Shown here: positions 46,656 through 56,754 of the stretch, piece after piece
How the letters are laid out: the number at the start of each line of letters is the position of its first letter
How positions within the stretch are numbered: position 1 is the first letter of the stretch
Assembly: GCA_031002005.1 (NCBI GenBank)
Contig: CM061919.1
Span: 220,284,739 to 220,348,738, forward strand
Direction of reading: 5' to 3'
Origin: Vandiemenella viatica
Taxonomy: Eukaryota > Arthropoda > Insecta > Orthoptera > Morabidae
DNA: 64,000 bases
The notes under the pieces: generated by a model
Seen by the model: the letters and a program-made list of their open reading frames with translations, nothing else
Database searches by the model: none
What the model was told of the DNA's origin: nothing
Translations under genes and position numbers: made by a program

Positions 46656-47047
46656 GTGTACACTTATTCGACCAGAAAAGCACTGTTATTAGTGACGTAA
46701 TACAAGAGGTACTGAAAGCAGTTGCAAGACAGTCCCATCGGGGGCTGTAAGTCCTCATCTTGACATCTGCGGTAGGAATGGCCGACTTCCAATAGCTTGC
46801 AACTCTCGTTAAAAGCAGAATAGCACGAAGCTGCCTCTGTTCTCTCCTTCTTGCATTTCCATCGTAGTTTGTGAGATACTGAGACAGACTTTTTAAGTAC
46901 AGCAGATTGCTTGTACAGTCTTCGTGTAAAATCTTTTTCAAACTGCTGCTCTAAGCCACGACACTTACTTTGAGCACCTTCCCAATTGGAGACACTCTGG
47001 ATTTGGCCTATTCTTTATCTCCAACTTGAATTTTCAGGCAAGAAAAA
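46656..47047. other. No gene seen
   Basis: A minus-strand frame of 117 codons (46941-46588) begins with a non-ATG codon, overlaps the Tc1 terminus at its 3' end and has no recognisable domain. It is most likely a chance frame. Confidence 0.4.
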
Positions 47048-47627
47048 CAGGGTGATTCAGGAGGCATGGTAAATATTAAAACGGGGGGTAGTATGAACAA
47101 TATTGAATTAAAAAAGTTCTTATAAATATGTGTCCGATTTCCATTCGTTTTGGAGATAAAGGTGCTGGAATGCTATGCGTGAAGTAAACATCAGAAAATG
47201 ATCAAGAGCACACAAATAACTTACTGAAGATTTCGTTAGGTTAGGTTATGTACTACAAGTAGACTGTTGTCTCAGCCTCGTAACAAAGCAACTAGAGTCT
47301 TTTTTTCTGAGATGCGCGCGCATTGGGTCTGTACGTGTCAACTTCAAGCATCAATAAAGTGTTTCAATTTATGTATCGAAGTCGATGGTAGGATTTTCGA
47401 ACATTTAATTTAAACTGTTTTAAACTATTCGTTTGTTTTTGCATAAATAAAATACCTCAATAAGTTATTGTGTGCTCTTGATCATATTCTGAGGTTTATT
47501 TTACGCATAAAATTCCAGCACCTGTATCTCCAAAACGAATCTAAACATGTTTATATGAACTTTTTTAGTCAATATTGTCCATGCTACCACCTCCTTCAAT
47601 ATTTACCATTCCTCCTCATTCACCCTG
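47048..47627. mobile_element. Long-TIR (foldback-like) non-autonomous element, 580 bp
   Basis: The left end cagggtgattcaggaggcat pairs with the right end whose complement is cagggtgaatgaggaggaat. The inverted repeats continue for about 165 bases, including ggtaaatatt, gacaatattga/gaacaatattga, cgttttggagata(a/c)agg, tgctgga and gatcaagagcacaca. The unique centre (about 47215-47460) has no coding capacity. No target duplication was found at the outer ends. The superfamily is not assigned. Confidence 0.8.
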
Positions 47628-47689
47628 TACATGGCCGTTCAGTTCTCTTTCCAGAATATTTCTGCTAATCCCTCGTTATATGAGGCAAC

Positions 47690-48030
47690 TTTCTAGAAAG
47701 ATCAGCGACATTTACACTATTGATTAAATTACCAGTTGTAATGCTTAAGACTTGTATTGCTGCTAGATTTACCAATAGCCGTCTCAGCAACACTGCATCA
47801 GTTGTGTAATTCAGCGAGGTGGGATCAGCTTTTTGGCGACCTCCATAATTTGATACTTCTTAATACTCATTTCTAATTCCCAATTCTCGCAGAAGGTTTC
47901 GATTTTATGAACATCACCTTGCAGCATTGAGAAATGGATTACAGTTCAGCGATACTAATTCTATTTCATACTAACGGTCGTATGGTTGCGTCTATTACGC
48001 CACACAGATCGTTAGTAAAAATGAGAGAAA
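47690..48030 (-). mobile_element. LINE reverse transcriptase palm fragment (second of two)
   Basis: On the minus strand the peptide FINDLCGVIDATIRPLV, then QGDVHKIETFCENWELEMSI and KKYQIMEVAKK follows the RT pattern INDLxxxxxxxxxxFADDxxxY...LQxDLxxIxxWCxxWxMxLNxKKxxxM. The catalytic FADD segment itself is lost to stops and deletion. It is oriented like the neighbour at 48240-48510. Confidence 0.6.
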
Positions 48031-48239
48031 CCAAGGACACTACTACAAATTAATAAGGAAGCCGCGTACTGCTTTTGCCAGTGCTCAAAAGCCATTATCG
48101 ATAACTACAGGTTAGGCTATTAAGTCAATTCTCCAGATGTAAAGTTCTTCAGATACGTTATAAACGTGAAAATCCTGTACTAGACTGATAACTTACTTCA
48201 ATGTTAAATCAAACTGCAAGCGAGAAGAAATTAAATGAA

Positions 48240-48510
48240 GAAAGAACTGTATCGTTCTAATGCGAGATTTATCAGTGTATCTAATAAGCTGACATTTTTT
48301 TGCATTTATGTTCATCCCATGTTTACCAACCTAACTAGATATGCTGTCCAGATCACCCTGCAGCTCTTTACAGCCCTCTACCGTTTCGAACATTTTATCT
48401 AGCATTATGTCATCTACAAACAATCTAATTTCTGTTAGTAAACCATCAACACAATAATAATTGTCCCAATACGTTACCCTGTGGCACTCCACTTCCACTT
48501 TTTTTGATAC
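48240..48510 (-). mobile_element. LINE reverse transcriptase palm fragment (first of two)
   Basis: The minus strand reads VECHRVTYWDNYY (a worn SGVPQGSVLGPLLF block), then LTEIRLFVDDIMLDKMFETV, carrying FVDD where active enzymes have F/YADD. CKELQGDLDSIS and GMNINAKKCQLIRYTDKSR follow. This is the catalytic palm region. Stops and frameshifts make it dead. Because it covers the same domain as 47690-48030, the two are separate insertions or a duplicated fragment. Confidence 0.7.
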
Positions 48511-48908
48511 TGCATTTCCTACCCTAACTTATTGTTTTCTACCTTTTGTATAAAAGTCTGTTTCTGTAATCATTCGACTGCAGTTTATCGTCTGGTTAAC
48601 ACTATGAATGTAACTTCGACGGTAGAGTAACTGGTAACAATCTTGTTCAGACCGATATGACAACCAGCATTCTTCCTGGGAGCTGTACGGCAGAGTTGGA
48701 AGAGTGATGAACCTGCAGGAGTTTAACACACTGCCCAAGGACTGACAGGTAATGTGGAGCTCTACCTCTACCAATGCCACCCCCATGCATATTAATGGTC
48801 TGTGTGTTCCTGTGAAATTATCAAGGATAATTAATTCATTACGCAGGTATGTAAGAGGAAGGAGAGGATTCAATTATCTGCCAAACCTGTCACTCCTGTC
48901 TTGAAAGC
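48511..48908. other. No gene seen
   Basis: A minus-strand frame (48529-48873) has no recognisable domain. It may be further LINE-derived sequence upstream of the palm fragment. Confidence 0.4.
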
Positions 48909-48920
48909 TGTTTCTTAACA

Positions 48921-49159
48921 CACCGAGAGTGGTGGTGTAACGGTTAGCGTTCTGGCCTCGCATTCGGTAGAACGGCGGTTCAAATCCCAGTCCGGGCATC
49001 CAGATTTGGGTTTTCCATGGTTTCCCAAATCACTCCAGGCAAATGCCGGGATGCTTCCTTCAAAAGTCCATGGGCGAATTCCTTCCCATTCTTTGCCCCC
49101 CATCCTTTCCCGTCTCTAAAGTCCTCGCTGTTAGAGAGACGTTAAGCAGATAAAAAAAA
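48921..49159 (+). mobile_element. SINE-A, near full length, with 12-bp target duplication
   Basis: Close to the copy at 18995: caccgagagtggtggtgtaa, cggttagcgttctggcctcg, B box ggttcaaatcc, gggcatccagatttgggttt, aaatgccgggatgcttcctt, cccgtctctaaagtcctcgc and an A-rich tail. The duplication tgtttcttaaca flanks it at 48909-48920 and 49160-49171. Young insertion. Confidence 0.95.
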
Positions 49160-49289
49160 TGTTTCTTAACAGAAGATACGAATTTATTCATAAAGAATTT
49201 TCTTCCATGTTCTAAATGAAATAACATCTTGTGTTCGTGTGCCTTATTAGTTTTCTTTTTCTCCGGTGGCCAGTGAGTATCATGAGAAA

Positions 49290-49515
49290 AGAGGAGGGCC
49301 AACTCAGTTCCTTAGCCCGGTCCTGCTACGCCCGGCGTACCTAATATACTGTGGAAAAGTCTTGTGAACTGTGAAGCTTATGAGGCGGACTGGGGATCGT
49401 ACCAGATAACTGCGGAAAACCGTCTAAAAACCGTAATCAGGGCAGCCAGTGTCCGGTCCCTTTGTACCCTCCCGATCAAGTGTGGGGACCCTCAGTGCAC
49501 TAAACCACATTGAAA
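49290..49515 (+). repeat. Repeat family E, copy 1
   Basis: The block ccgtctaaaaaccgtaatca, gggcagccagtgtccggtcc, ctttgtaccctcccgatcaa recurs at 63070-63145 as gtacctaaaaaccccaatca, ggaaggccggc and ctattgtaccttcccgatcc. The block structure suggests a SINE or transposon body. The head is not recognised. Confidence 0.5.
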
Positions 49516-49980
49516 GATGTTGGTTTATTACTTATTATTATAACTGCAATTAGTTTATTTGTCCGATGTTCCAATGGTCAGATCACTAACTATTTGTCTG
49601 GTGCTAAATACAATTCCAGATACACTTGTCACATTTTTTTTTTTTTGATAACTTGAAAGAATATGCCCTCGCACGGGTGACGCCGCCTCATTTCGTAAAA
49701 ATTCGCTCATTCTACTGCTTTCTGTACCGGCAGTTTAGTGAAGCAAAACAGCAGATTCTGCCTTGCAACTGACCTTCAATGAACATTAACAGTATGCTTC
49801 AAAAAAATTCGAAAACTTTTTAATGCTATGCTGTTATTTTGTATAAAGTTAATCCGGATAATTTTTTAAAGACATTTGACTGAGAAATAACAAACTTACT
49901 TGAAGATCAAATTTTAACAAAGCATTTATTAAAGCATAAGCCAAAGTTATTTGAGTATTAAACAGTGGATTACATTTTAT
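49516..49980. other. No gene seen
   Basis: AT-rich sequence with a poly-T near 49635. Nothing recognised. Confidence 0.5.
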
Positions 49981-50474
49981 GTGTCGTGAAGTGTGGTGGG
50001 TAAAGGTTAACGCTCTGCCCTCGCATTCTGGAGGACGTGTGTTCGAATCTCCTTCCGGCCATCCAAATTTTCCATGTTTTCCCGAAATCACTCCAAGCCA
50101 ATTCCAGCTTGTTTCAGTTAGACGGTCAAGGTCGAGTTCTTACCCCTTCCTTGCTCCCAGTCCTATCTCCGTTCTAATGACCTCGATGTCTTTTTTTGTT
50201 TGTTTGGGCTTTACGCCTCGTCGACAGCGCGGTCATTAGAGGCGGGATGGGATTGGGGCAAGGAACGGGAAGGAATTTGGCCATGGCCTTTTTAAAGGAA
50301 GCATCCCGGCATTCGCCTGGAGTGATTTGAGGAAACCATGGAAAACCAAAATCTGGATGCCCGGTCGGGGATTCGAACCCGTGTCCTCCCGAATGCGAGG
50401 CCAGAACGTTAACCGTTCACCCACCATGCTCGGTACCTCGATGTCGACTAGGCCTAAAGCCAAAAGCAAAAAAA
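49981..50474 (+). mobile_element. SINE-A, split by a nested SINE-A
   Basis: The plus-strand copy runs from the head (gaagtgtggtgggtaaaggt, B box gttcgaatctc, ccggccatccaaattttcca) to tctaatgacctcgatgtc at 50190. Its tail resumes at 50446 with gactaggcctaaagccaaaa, gcaaaaaaagg. The interruption is the minus-strand SINE-A at 50191-50434 plus the second copy of the target duplication. Confidence 0.92.
50191..50434 (-). mobile_element. SINE-A nested inside another SINE-A, 11-bp target duplication
   Basis: The minus-strand copy has a consensus head at 50434 (accgagcatggtgggtgaac), B box ggttcgaatcc, gggcatccagattttggttt, a body running to ctctaatgaccgcgctgtcg, then aggcgtaaagcccaaacaaa as tail. 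The sequence acctcgatgtc flanks it at 50180-50190 and 50435-50445. Promoter boxes are intact, so this is a late insertion. Confidence 0.95.
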
Positions 50475-50809
50475 GGAAATTTCGTAGGATTACGAAGAAA
50501 TACGGTGATCCTACTTCCTGTCCTAGTCGCTTTTCGTATTATTTCGCATAGAAGTAATCGTTGCTGACTATGAATTTAGTCCTAAACTTAAAATATTTCG
50601 ACAGTTTGAGCCATATTAATTACAAAACGATTTAGGTAGTCAGTCGGCGGGTTTGTTACGTGTGATTTAATTTCGTCTGACATCTGACGTTAGTAGAAAA
50701 CTGATGTTGCAGTCATTTGAAGCATGGACTTACGTAAAATTTTCTTCAGACGATAGTATTGGTTTGAAGTGAGAATGCTGAATGATATGTATACATAAAT
50801 TAAATCCAA
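50475..50809. other. No gene seen
   Basis: AT-rich, nothing recognised. Confidence 0.5.
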
Positions 50810-51025
50810 AAACGTTTACAGCACTTCCTCATTCTCTCGAATTGGAATGAGTTACCAAGGGGAATGATGAATAACCTACCGAAAACGTTAAAAGAATTTA
50901 AACTTAAAATTTGTAGAGGGCAAATGTAGGTGAGTGTAGGATAGGGGGAAGTTGAGTGTGTAGGGAAATTGCCACCGGAGCGTGTGCTCCATTGCAATTA
51001 AATTAAATTAAATTAAATTGTATTG
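50810..51025 (+). mobile_element. CR1-like LINE 3' end with ATTAA tail
   Basis: It begins near cagcacttcctcattctctc, gaattggaatgagttaccaa (coding-like WNELP) and ggaaaatgatgaa-type sequence, then aaacgttaaaagaatttaaa. It ends with tgtagggaaattgccaccgg, agcgtgtgctccattgcaat and a short taaat(attaa) tandem tail. The terminal block defines this family in three places in the window. It is 5'-truncated. Confidence 0.7.
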
Positions 51026-52320
51026 AAAAAACACCGAATCCATTACGAAAGAAAAGAAAAATTTTTGGACTGCACCACTTCCGGAACCAAACCGAAACTG
51101 CTTCGTTGTAATGCCCTCTTCACGTCTTGTGCTCTTATTTTACGGTAAGGTCGCCACAATTAAATTAAAAATGTCGAAATATGAGAGGCTGCGCAATTGC
51201 GAAATGCCATCAGCACTGCAAAAATAACATAAAGGGGATCATAATAATGTAAACAGTTTCGTTTTGTCATAGAGGTCGTGCTTAGGTTGAAATGTGACCT
51301 GGACCAAAAGAAAGAAACTTCGTAGTTGTTAAGTTCCTGAATAAAGGAAGTGTCGTCAATTTCGAGATAATTGAGTGCGCATATTTCTCCTTAAATTGCA
51401 ATGGCGACATTCGCTCCACACGGCCTATTTGTGTTTAATACATTACCAACCTGCAATACGTACGATACAGATAGGTAAGCAGACAATGATTGCAAACAAT
51501 CGTGTTTGTGGAAGTTACCCCTGCGCCCTGACGTAAGCGTTACGCCGCGAGTACTGCTGGGAGCAGACACCTTCTCCCGGAAGCCCCCGCAAGCCGTGAA
51601 GCCCAGATGCGCAGCCGACTGGCAAACAACTCGCGCGCACACGGTTTTTTATTTTACTTGTAATTGCTTCTGTTCTAGACAAGAAACTCCTCCGTCCGTG
51701 TGGCGGGGTTTATCGACCACGCCGACTAACCGAATCGATTTCAACTGTGATCGAAACGACGGTGAAAGTCGTGTCGGTGTTTTATGCTCGTCGGTGCCAG
51801 GCTGCGACGAGAAAGTGTCACAGGCAGAGCCGTCACGCTGCGCGCAACGCCCTCTTCGATAGATCGATATCTCCTGCAGTGCGGGGGTAGCAATCGCATC
51901 CTGCATGGTCTCTGGCGGAAATCAGTCTCGAAATCTGAATGCAAGAGGACGTTGCGAAAATTTTTAATTTATTAAGTGTGAGGATCTCATGGGATCTTGT
52001 AAAGTCATATGTCTTAATCTAATTTAATTCTTCAATTAACTTCAAGTTATCTCGATAACTGTTTAAGAAATGGACGCGATCAGATTTTCTCCCTACAGTA
52101 CTGGCCATATCCTGCGTGTCCAGCAGATAATGGTTATACCTCAACTGTAAAATGCCTTATCGTAACTTACCAATTATAAAATATTGACTTTACCAAAATT
52201 GTCGTAGTTTTCAAGTGTTAGTCAAGTTTTTATTTAAAAAAAGAAACAAACAAACAAAAAACCTTTCCATATGCGTTCGATTTATATCATTTTCAAAGTG
52301 GCGGCCTTTCCCTCTAATTC
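51026..52320. other. No gene assigned; CpG-rich island at 51500-51930
   Basis: Bases 51500-51930 are markedly CpG-rich compared with the flanks, with frames open on both strands (plus 51506-51862, minus 51649-51906). No splice pair or protein family is recognised. It could be a promoter-associated island with a non-coding first exon, or a transposon terminus. Flanks are AT-rich and featureless. Confidence 0.4.
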
Positions 52321-52324
52321 TGCC

Positions 52325-52740
52325 GTATGGTTCCTATTCGCGTGAAGTGTGGCTATGACTTGAAAACCGTTTCAGTTTTGCAGGGTCAAAATTTTATATT
52401 TGGTAGGTCACAGTAAGGTCTTTGGCAATTAAAGCCTTATTAATCAATTATCAGGACCCTTTATACATTTTTTACTTCAGCTAAAGTGTAATATTTTTCA
52501 GATTTCAGCCACACTCCAAGCGAATAGGAGTCTTACTGTAGAGCAAAAGTTTGCACGTTTGATGTAATTTTTAAAATATAAAATATTAACTAATGTCAAT
52601 AATTAGAAATGGTATGACACAAACCGAACGCAATGGGGAATTAAAAAAGAACTACTAATACTTGAAAACCCTGGCGCTTTTTATAAAGTCAAAATTTTAT
52701 ATTTGGTACGTCACGATAAGGCCGTTCGACAGTGGTAGGT
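52325..52740. repeat. Direct and inverted repeat cluster
   Basis: A direct repeat, gtcaaaattttatatttggt followed by a(g/c)gtcac, occurs at about 52385-52415 and 52688-52718, each preceded by cttgaaaacc. An inverted pair, ttcctattcgcgtgaagtgt (52331) and acactccaagcgaataggag (52511), lies between. This suggests a rearranged non-autonomous DNA element. Confidence 0.55.
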
Positions 52741-53109
52741 GGTTGGTTATCTATTAAACTGTGCATCATATTGCAATTTCACCATTTTTTTTCTTCCAAA
52801 ATGTAGCCGTTCTTTATGTATTTCGACCTCATGAATTCGAAAATGATACTCAAAACATCAAGTCACGTACAGTTTTTGCACAAATCGCATACAATTGGAA
52901 TTAATGATGATGGAATGTAATGATATTATAACACACACCATACGAAGATCAGAAGCGTGCGTTCCTAGCGACACACAACAAACTGTCACGTTGCAAATAT
53001 TGTGTTTGCTGAAGGAAGTACGTGTTAATGTTGGTGTCAAAGTCTACCTGATGCTGTGTAAACTCTTCTAACAGTTTTTGTTATATTTGTGGTGAAAAAA
53101 GACACTTTA

Positions 53110-53453
53110 CAAAGAAACATTACTGCTTTCGGTAATAACGTCTACCATATCTATTTGGGACTGAAACCGGGATACATCAATAAACCATGGGATCCACAGG
53201 TAGTGTGTGTTGTGTGTGTAGAAAATTTACGATGGTGGGCGGCAGGAAAGAAGAAGTCATTACACTTTTGCATCTTTATGGTCTGGTGGAAGCAGCGGAA
53301 TCATACCAACGACTGCTACTTCTGCTCTTGTAACATAACTGGTTTCAACCAGAACAACAAGAAGGCTATTGAGTACCCGAACAACACTCGCTTAACGATT
53401 CGTCCTGTTCCACAATGCACGGACATTCCTATACCACAGCCTCCGCAGACTTA
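53110..53453 (+). pseudogene. Cysteine-rich coding relic interrupted by a Tc1-like element
   Basis: The plus-strand frame opening at a non-ATG codon (53089) has strongly protein-like composition: CVVCVENLRWWAAGKKKSLH, FCIFMVWWKQRNHTNDCYFC, GFNQNNKKAIEYPNNTRLTI and RPVPQCTDIPIPQPPQ. Paired cysteines (CVVC, CYFC) suggest metal binding. I recall a family of repeated arthropod proteins with CxxC...GKK..F.IPMVW...DCYFC...KNK..I.YPN.PSAIRPVPH....PIPQPP, of unknown function and possibly transposon-borne. This is recollection and was not searched. The frame then runs into the Tc1 inverted repeat at 53454, so the last roughly 19 codons are transposon sequence. Confidence 0.55.
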
Positions 53454-54423
53454 CACTGAAGAGCCAAAGAAACTGGTACAGGCGTGCCTATGCAAACACA
53501 GAGATACGTAAACACTCAGAGTACGGCGGTCGGCAACGCCTATATAAGACAACAGGTGTCTGGCGCAGGCGTTAGATCGGTTATTGCTGCTACAATGGCA
53601 AGTTATCACGATTTAAGTGAGTTTTAACGTGGTCTTATAGTCGGCGCACGAGAGATGGGACACAGCAACTCCGAGGTAGCGATGAGTTGTGGATTTTCCC
53701 ATACGACCATGTCACGAGTGCACCGTGAATATCGGGAATACGATAAAAAATATTATAATCTGCGACATCGCTGCGACCGGAAAAAGATCCTGCAACAACG
53801 GGACCAACGACGACTGAAGAGGATCGTTTAACGTGGCAGAAGTGCAACCATTCCGCAAATTGTTGCGGATTTCAATACTGGGCCATCAACGAAACATCAT
53901 GGGCTATCGGAGCCGAAGGCCCACTCGTGTACCCTTGCTGCGTGCACAACACAAAGCTTTACGCCTCGCCTGGGCCCGACAACACCGACATTGGACTGTT
54001 GATGATTGAAAACATGTTACCTGGTCTGACGAGTCTCGTTTCCAATTGTATCGATCGGATGGGCATGTACAACCTCATGAATTATTGAACCCTGCATGTC
54101 AGCAGGGGACAGTTCAAGTTGGTGGAGGCTCTGTAATGGTGTGGGGCGTGTGCAGTTGGAGTGACATGGGACAACTGATACGTCTAGATACGACTCTGAC
54201 AGGTGACACGTATGTACGCATCCTGGCAGATCACCTGCATCCATTCATGTCCATTGTGGATTCCGACCGACTTGGGCAATTCCAGCAGGACAATGCAGCA
54301 CCCCACACATCCATAATTGCTACAGAGTGGCTCCAGGAACACTCTTCTGAGATTAAACACCTTCGCTGGCCGCCAAACTCCGCAGACATGAACATTGTTG
54401 AGCATATCTGGGATGCCTTGTAA
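53454..54423 (+). mobile_element. Tc1-like DNA transposon, 3'-truncated
   Basis: The left terminus cactgaagagccaaagaaac follows a TA (53452-53453). The transposase region starts near 53595 (MASYHDLSEF), breaks at a stop (53626), and has a short internal loss near 53887. It then shows VTWSDESRFQL (54018-54050), the open 378-nt frame with VGGGSVMVWGVCSWSDMG, QQDNAAPHT (second Asp) and NIVEHIWDAL (Glu block, 54391-54420). It stops abruptly after WDAL, losing the C-terminal end and the right inverted repeat. Dead, but the DDE half is well preserved. Confidence 0.88.
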
Positions 54424-54654
54424 CTCATCCTCCTGGCTCGGATACACACACACATGTAATTACTCGCCATACCGAGTGATAGACGCTACGATTTAGTTCA
54501 AGTCACAACATCCAATCAATTATATGCCACTACTGGTGCGAGCAAAGTGTCCGCCTCATTATTTTCCTAATCTGGCTTCAGCTCTGAAGTTTGTCACACT
54601 TCTGAGAATTATTATAACATCCGATTTAGATGAATTTTATATTTAGAGCCTTGC
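54424..54654. other. No gene seen downstream of the truncated transposon
   Basis: Neither the rest of the Tc1 element nor the continuation of the interrupted cysteine-rich frame is visible here. Confidence 0.5.
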
Positions 54655-54852
54655 CGTGTCTTTAGAACCAGGAGAGAAGAGGGGCAAAGAATAGGAAGTA
54701 ATTATTCACCGATGGCCTTGCTGTAGGAATCCTCCCGGGATTCTCCTGGAGTGATTTGGGGAAACTATGGATAGCCGAAGTTAGGATGGCTGGACCAGGG
54801 GTCAAATCCGAAGCTACCAAGCCAATACCAGTACCAGTATCCGGATGAAGGA
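54655..54852 (-). mobile_element. SINE-A, decayed, minus strand
   Basis: Reversed landmarks: ggggcaaagaataggaagta, accgatggccttgctgtagg, cctggagtgatttggggaaa, ctatggatagccgaagttag, gatggctgg. The head with its B box is badly worn. Confidence 0.7.
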
Positions 54853-55362
54853 GAAACATTTATCCTTCACGTACGTCTTTCAAACACGAAACTTTCCGGG
54901 CTGATTTTCTATGAAACCATGGTAATGGTGTAAGAAGACCAATCTACCCCGACTGCTTGGGCCACTTACACAGAAGCCACTAGTATAGAGAAAACTTGCT
55001 TGGCCACTGGAAAATGTTCCACACATGGCTTTGGGGGGGGGGGGGTTAGGAAGCGAGGCACCTTACTGTCACTGGCCCCTGCTCACAAAGCCACAGTGAG
55101 AAAATAATTATTTCCCAGAACCAATAAAGTAACTGGGCGCTCTCCTTGTGTTAATTTTGGGTAGTTCTTTGCAACGGGGACTACCTCACGATATGGAGAG
55201 GCAGCGTAAATATAGAAAAGAGGTCGCATTCCTTAGAAGTATAAAGCAAGTGGAGATGGATGCTGCGGAGACGCAGATGAGAAAATTGTTGAGTTGAATA
55301 AACCTTAGCAATTGGATTTGACATATTCTTTTTTTAAATATATATATATATTTTTTTTTTTT

Positions 55363-55399
<37 letters not shown>

Positions 55400-56740
55400 T
55401 TTTTTTTTTGCGAAACAAGAAACTTAATGCGCACACGATTAAACACTTCAGAAGATGACCAAATGTTCTCATTTCGCTATAGTTGGAAACTATAAAAACG
55501 TATGAAAGGACAGGTTGCCTCATTCAGAAAACTATCTTCGTTAGTTCACGATGATGCTGTTACCAGACAAGGACTTGACGAACAGAATAAAAAGAGATCG
55601 ATAACGAATTAAGGAACTTTATAAGGGACTAAGTTCCTTTTCTTTCAATGTCAGAACAGGGCTAATAGCAACTGAATGGATCATGAGATAAAAACGCTTT
55701 TTATCTCTTCCACACACTCGTCCAACAAATACAAGCGTAAAATTCGAACACTGAATGGCATCCACCCAAGCAGCGTCCATTCGAAGGTAATCACGAAATT
55801 CCCGAAAAGAAACAACCAACATTAACCTTTGCTGGAGAAGATGATGGAATAATCAGACGCTGTTAATTAATTAAATCACGTAGAAATGACTCATTGCAGA
55901 CCGTAGGGAGGTGATGTGCAGAGGTCGAGCCGAGCTGCTGGTTGCGAAAGCTGCGGGAGGCGCCGTCTTATGACACTGTGCATTGTAACGAGTTTCACCC
56001 GCGGCAGATGCAACCGTCCCACTTGGGCCGTCCAGCCAACCACTCACACGGCCGCGCGCCGTAGAAAGCGAACGCCACTCTCCTGCACGCGAGTTTGTTT
56101 TATTTAGCTTCGCTCTTCCCCTTTCGCTTTCTGCACAGTTCTTTTATTGCGAAGTGCTAAGTATCCACTGCCAACGCCTACTCAGAACTGCTTTACAATC
56201 ACAAGGAAAGACTTGAGCTTCAGAGTAAGAATTGGAGTGTTTTCTATTTAATAAAGAATATACGTTTTGCTGAATAATAGATTAGGATAAGAGGGAAAAT
56301 GCAGACTCAGGCACAATAAGGACCTATACCAACAACTGAAGAGCATTATAACAGCTAAGAGAAACAACAGGTTAATCTTTATGGTGACACAATCAGAGAC
56401 TCATCTGGAAAATCTTCAACACCGAGTCTAGAGAGAAAGCAAAGCGGACGATGGTAGTCAGAAAAGATCTCGAATAACTGGAAATTGATCCCAACGAGAT
56501 TCACAACAGGGACAAGTACAAAATGTTGATTAAAGCATCTGATTCTTCTCAGTCACTAACAGCCAAAACACTGCGCCCCGTATCTGGGGTGAAATGGACG
56601 CAAGGAAGAAAAAGCAGGCACAATGCAAGGACGAATGAATAATAAACTAAGAAGAAAGCTCGCCAGTGTTAAGAATCACATCGTACAGTGGCAAAAACGA
56701 AAAAGAAAACATTAGGAGATATTTAACTTAGGTAATTTTA
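54853..56740. other. No gene assigned; poly-T tract and CpG-rich patch
   Basis: A long T-rich low-complexity tract lies at 55331-55410 and a G-run near 55032. Bases 55915-56100 are CpG-rich (ggaggcgccgtcttatgaca, cggccgcgcgccgtagaaag), with a minus-strand gtgagt (cgtgtgagtgg) that could be a donor. No coding similarity is seen. If the ADAMTS-like gene extends here, exons are too short for me to identify. Confidence 0.4.
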
Positions 56741-56754
56741 TTATATTTACTGAA

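Noticed and set aside
46588..46941. 117-codon minus-strand frame next to the Tc1 element
   Set aside because: Non-ATG start, no domain, and it overlaps the transposon terminus. Likely chance.
47225..47245. Telomere-like ttaggttagg
   Set aside because: Only two units, inside the interior of a transposable element.
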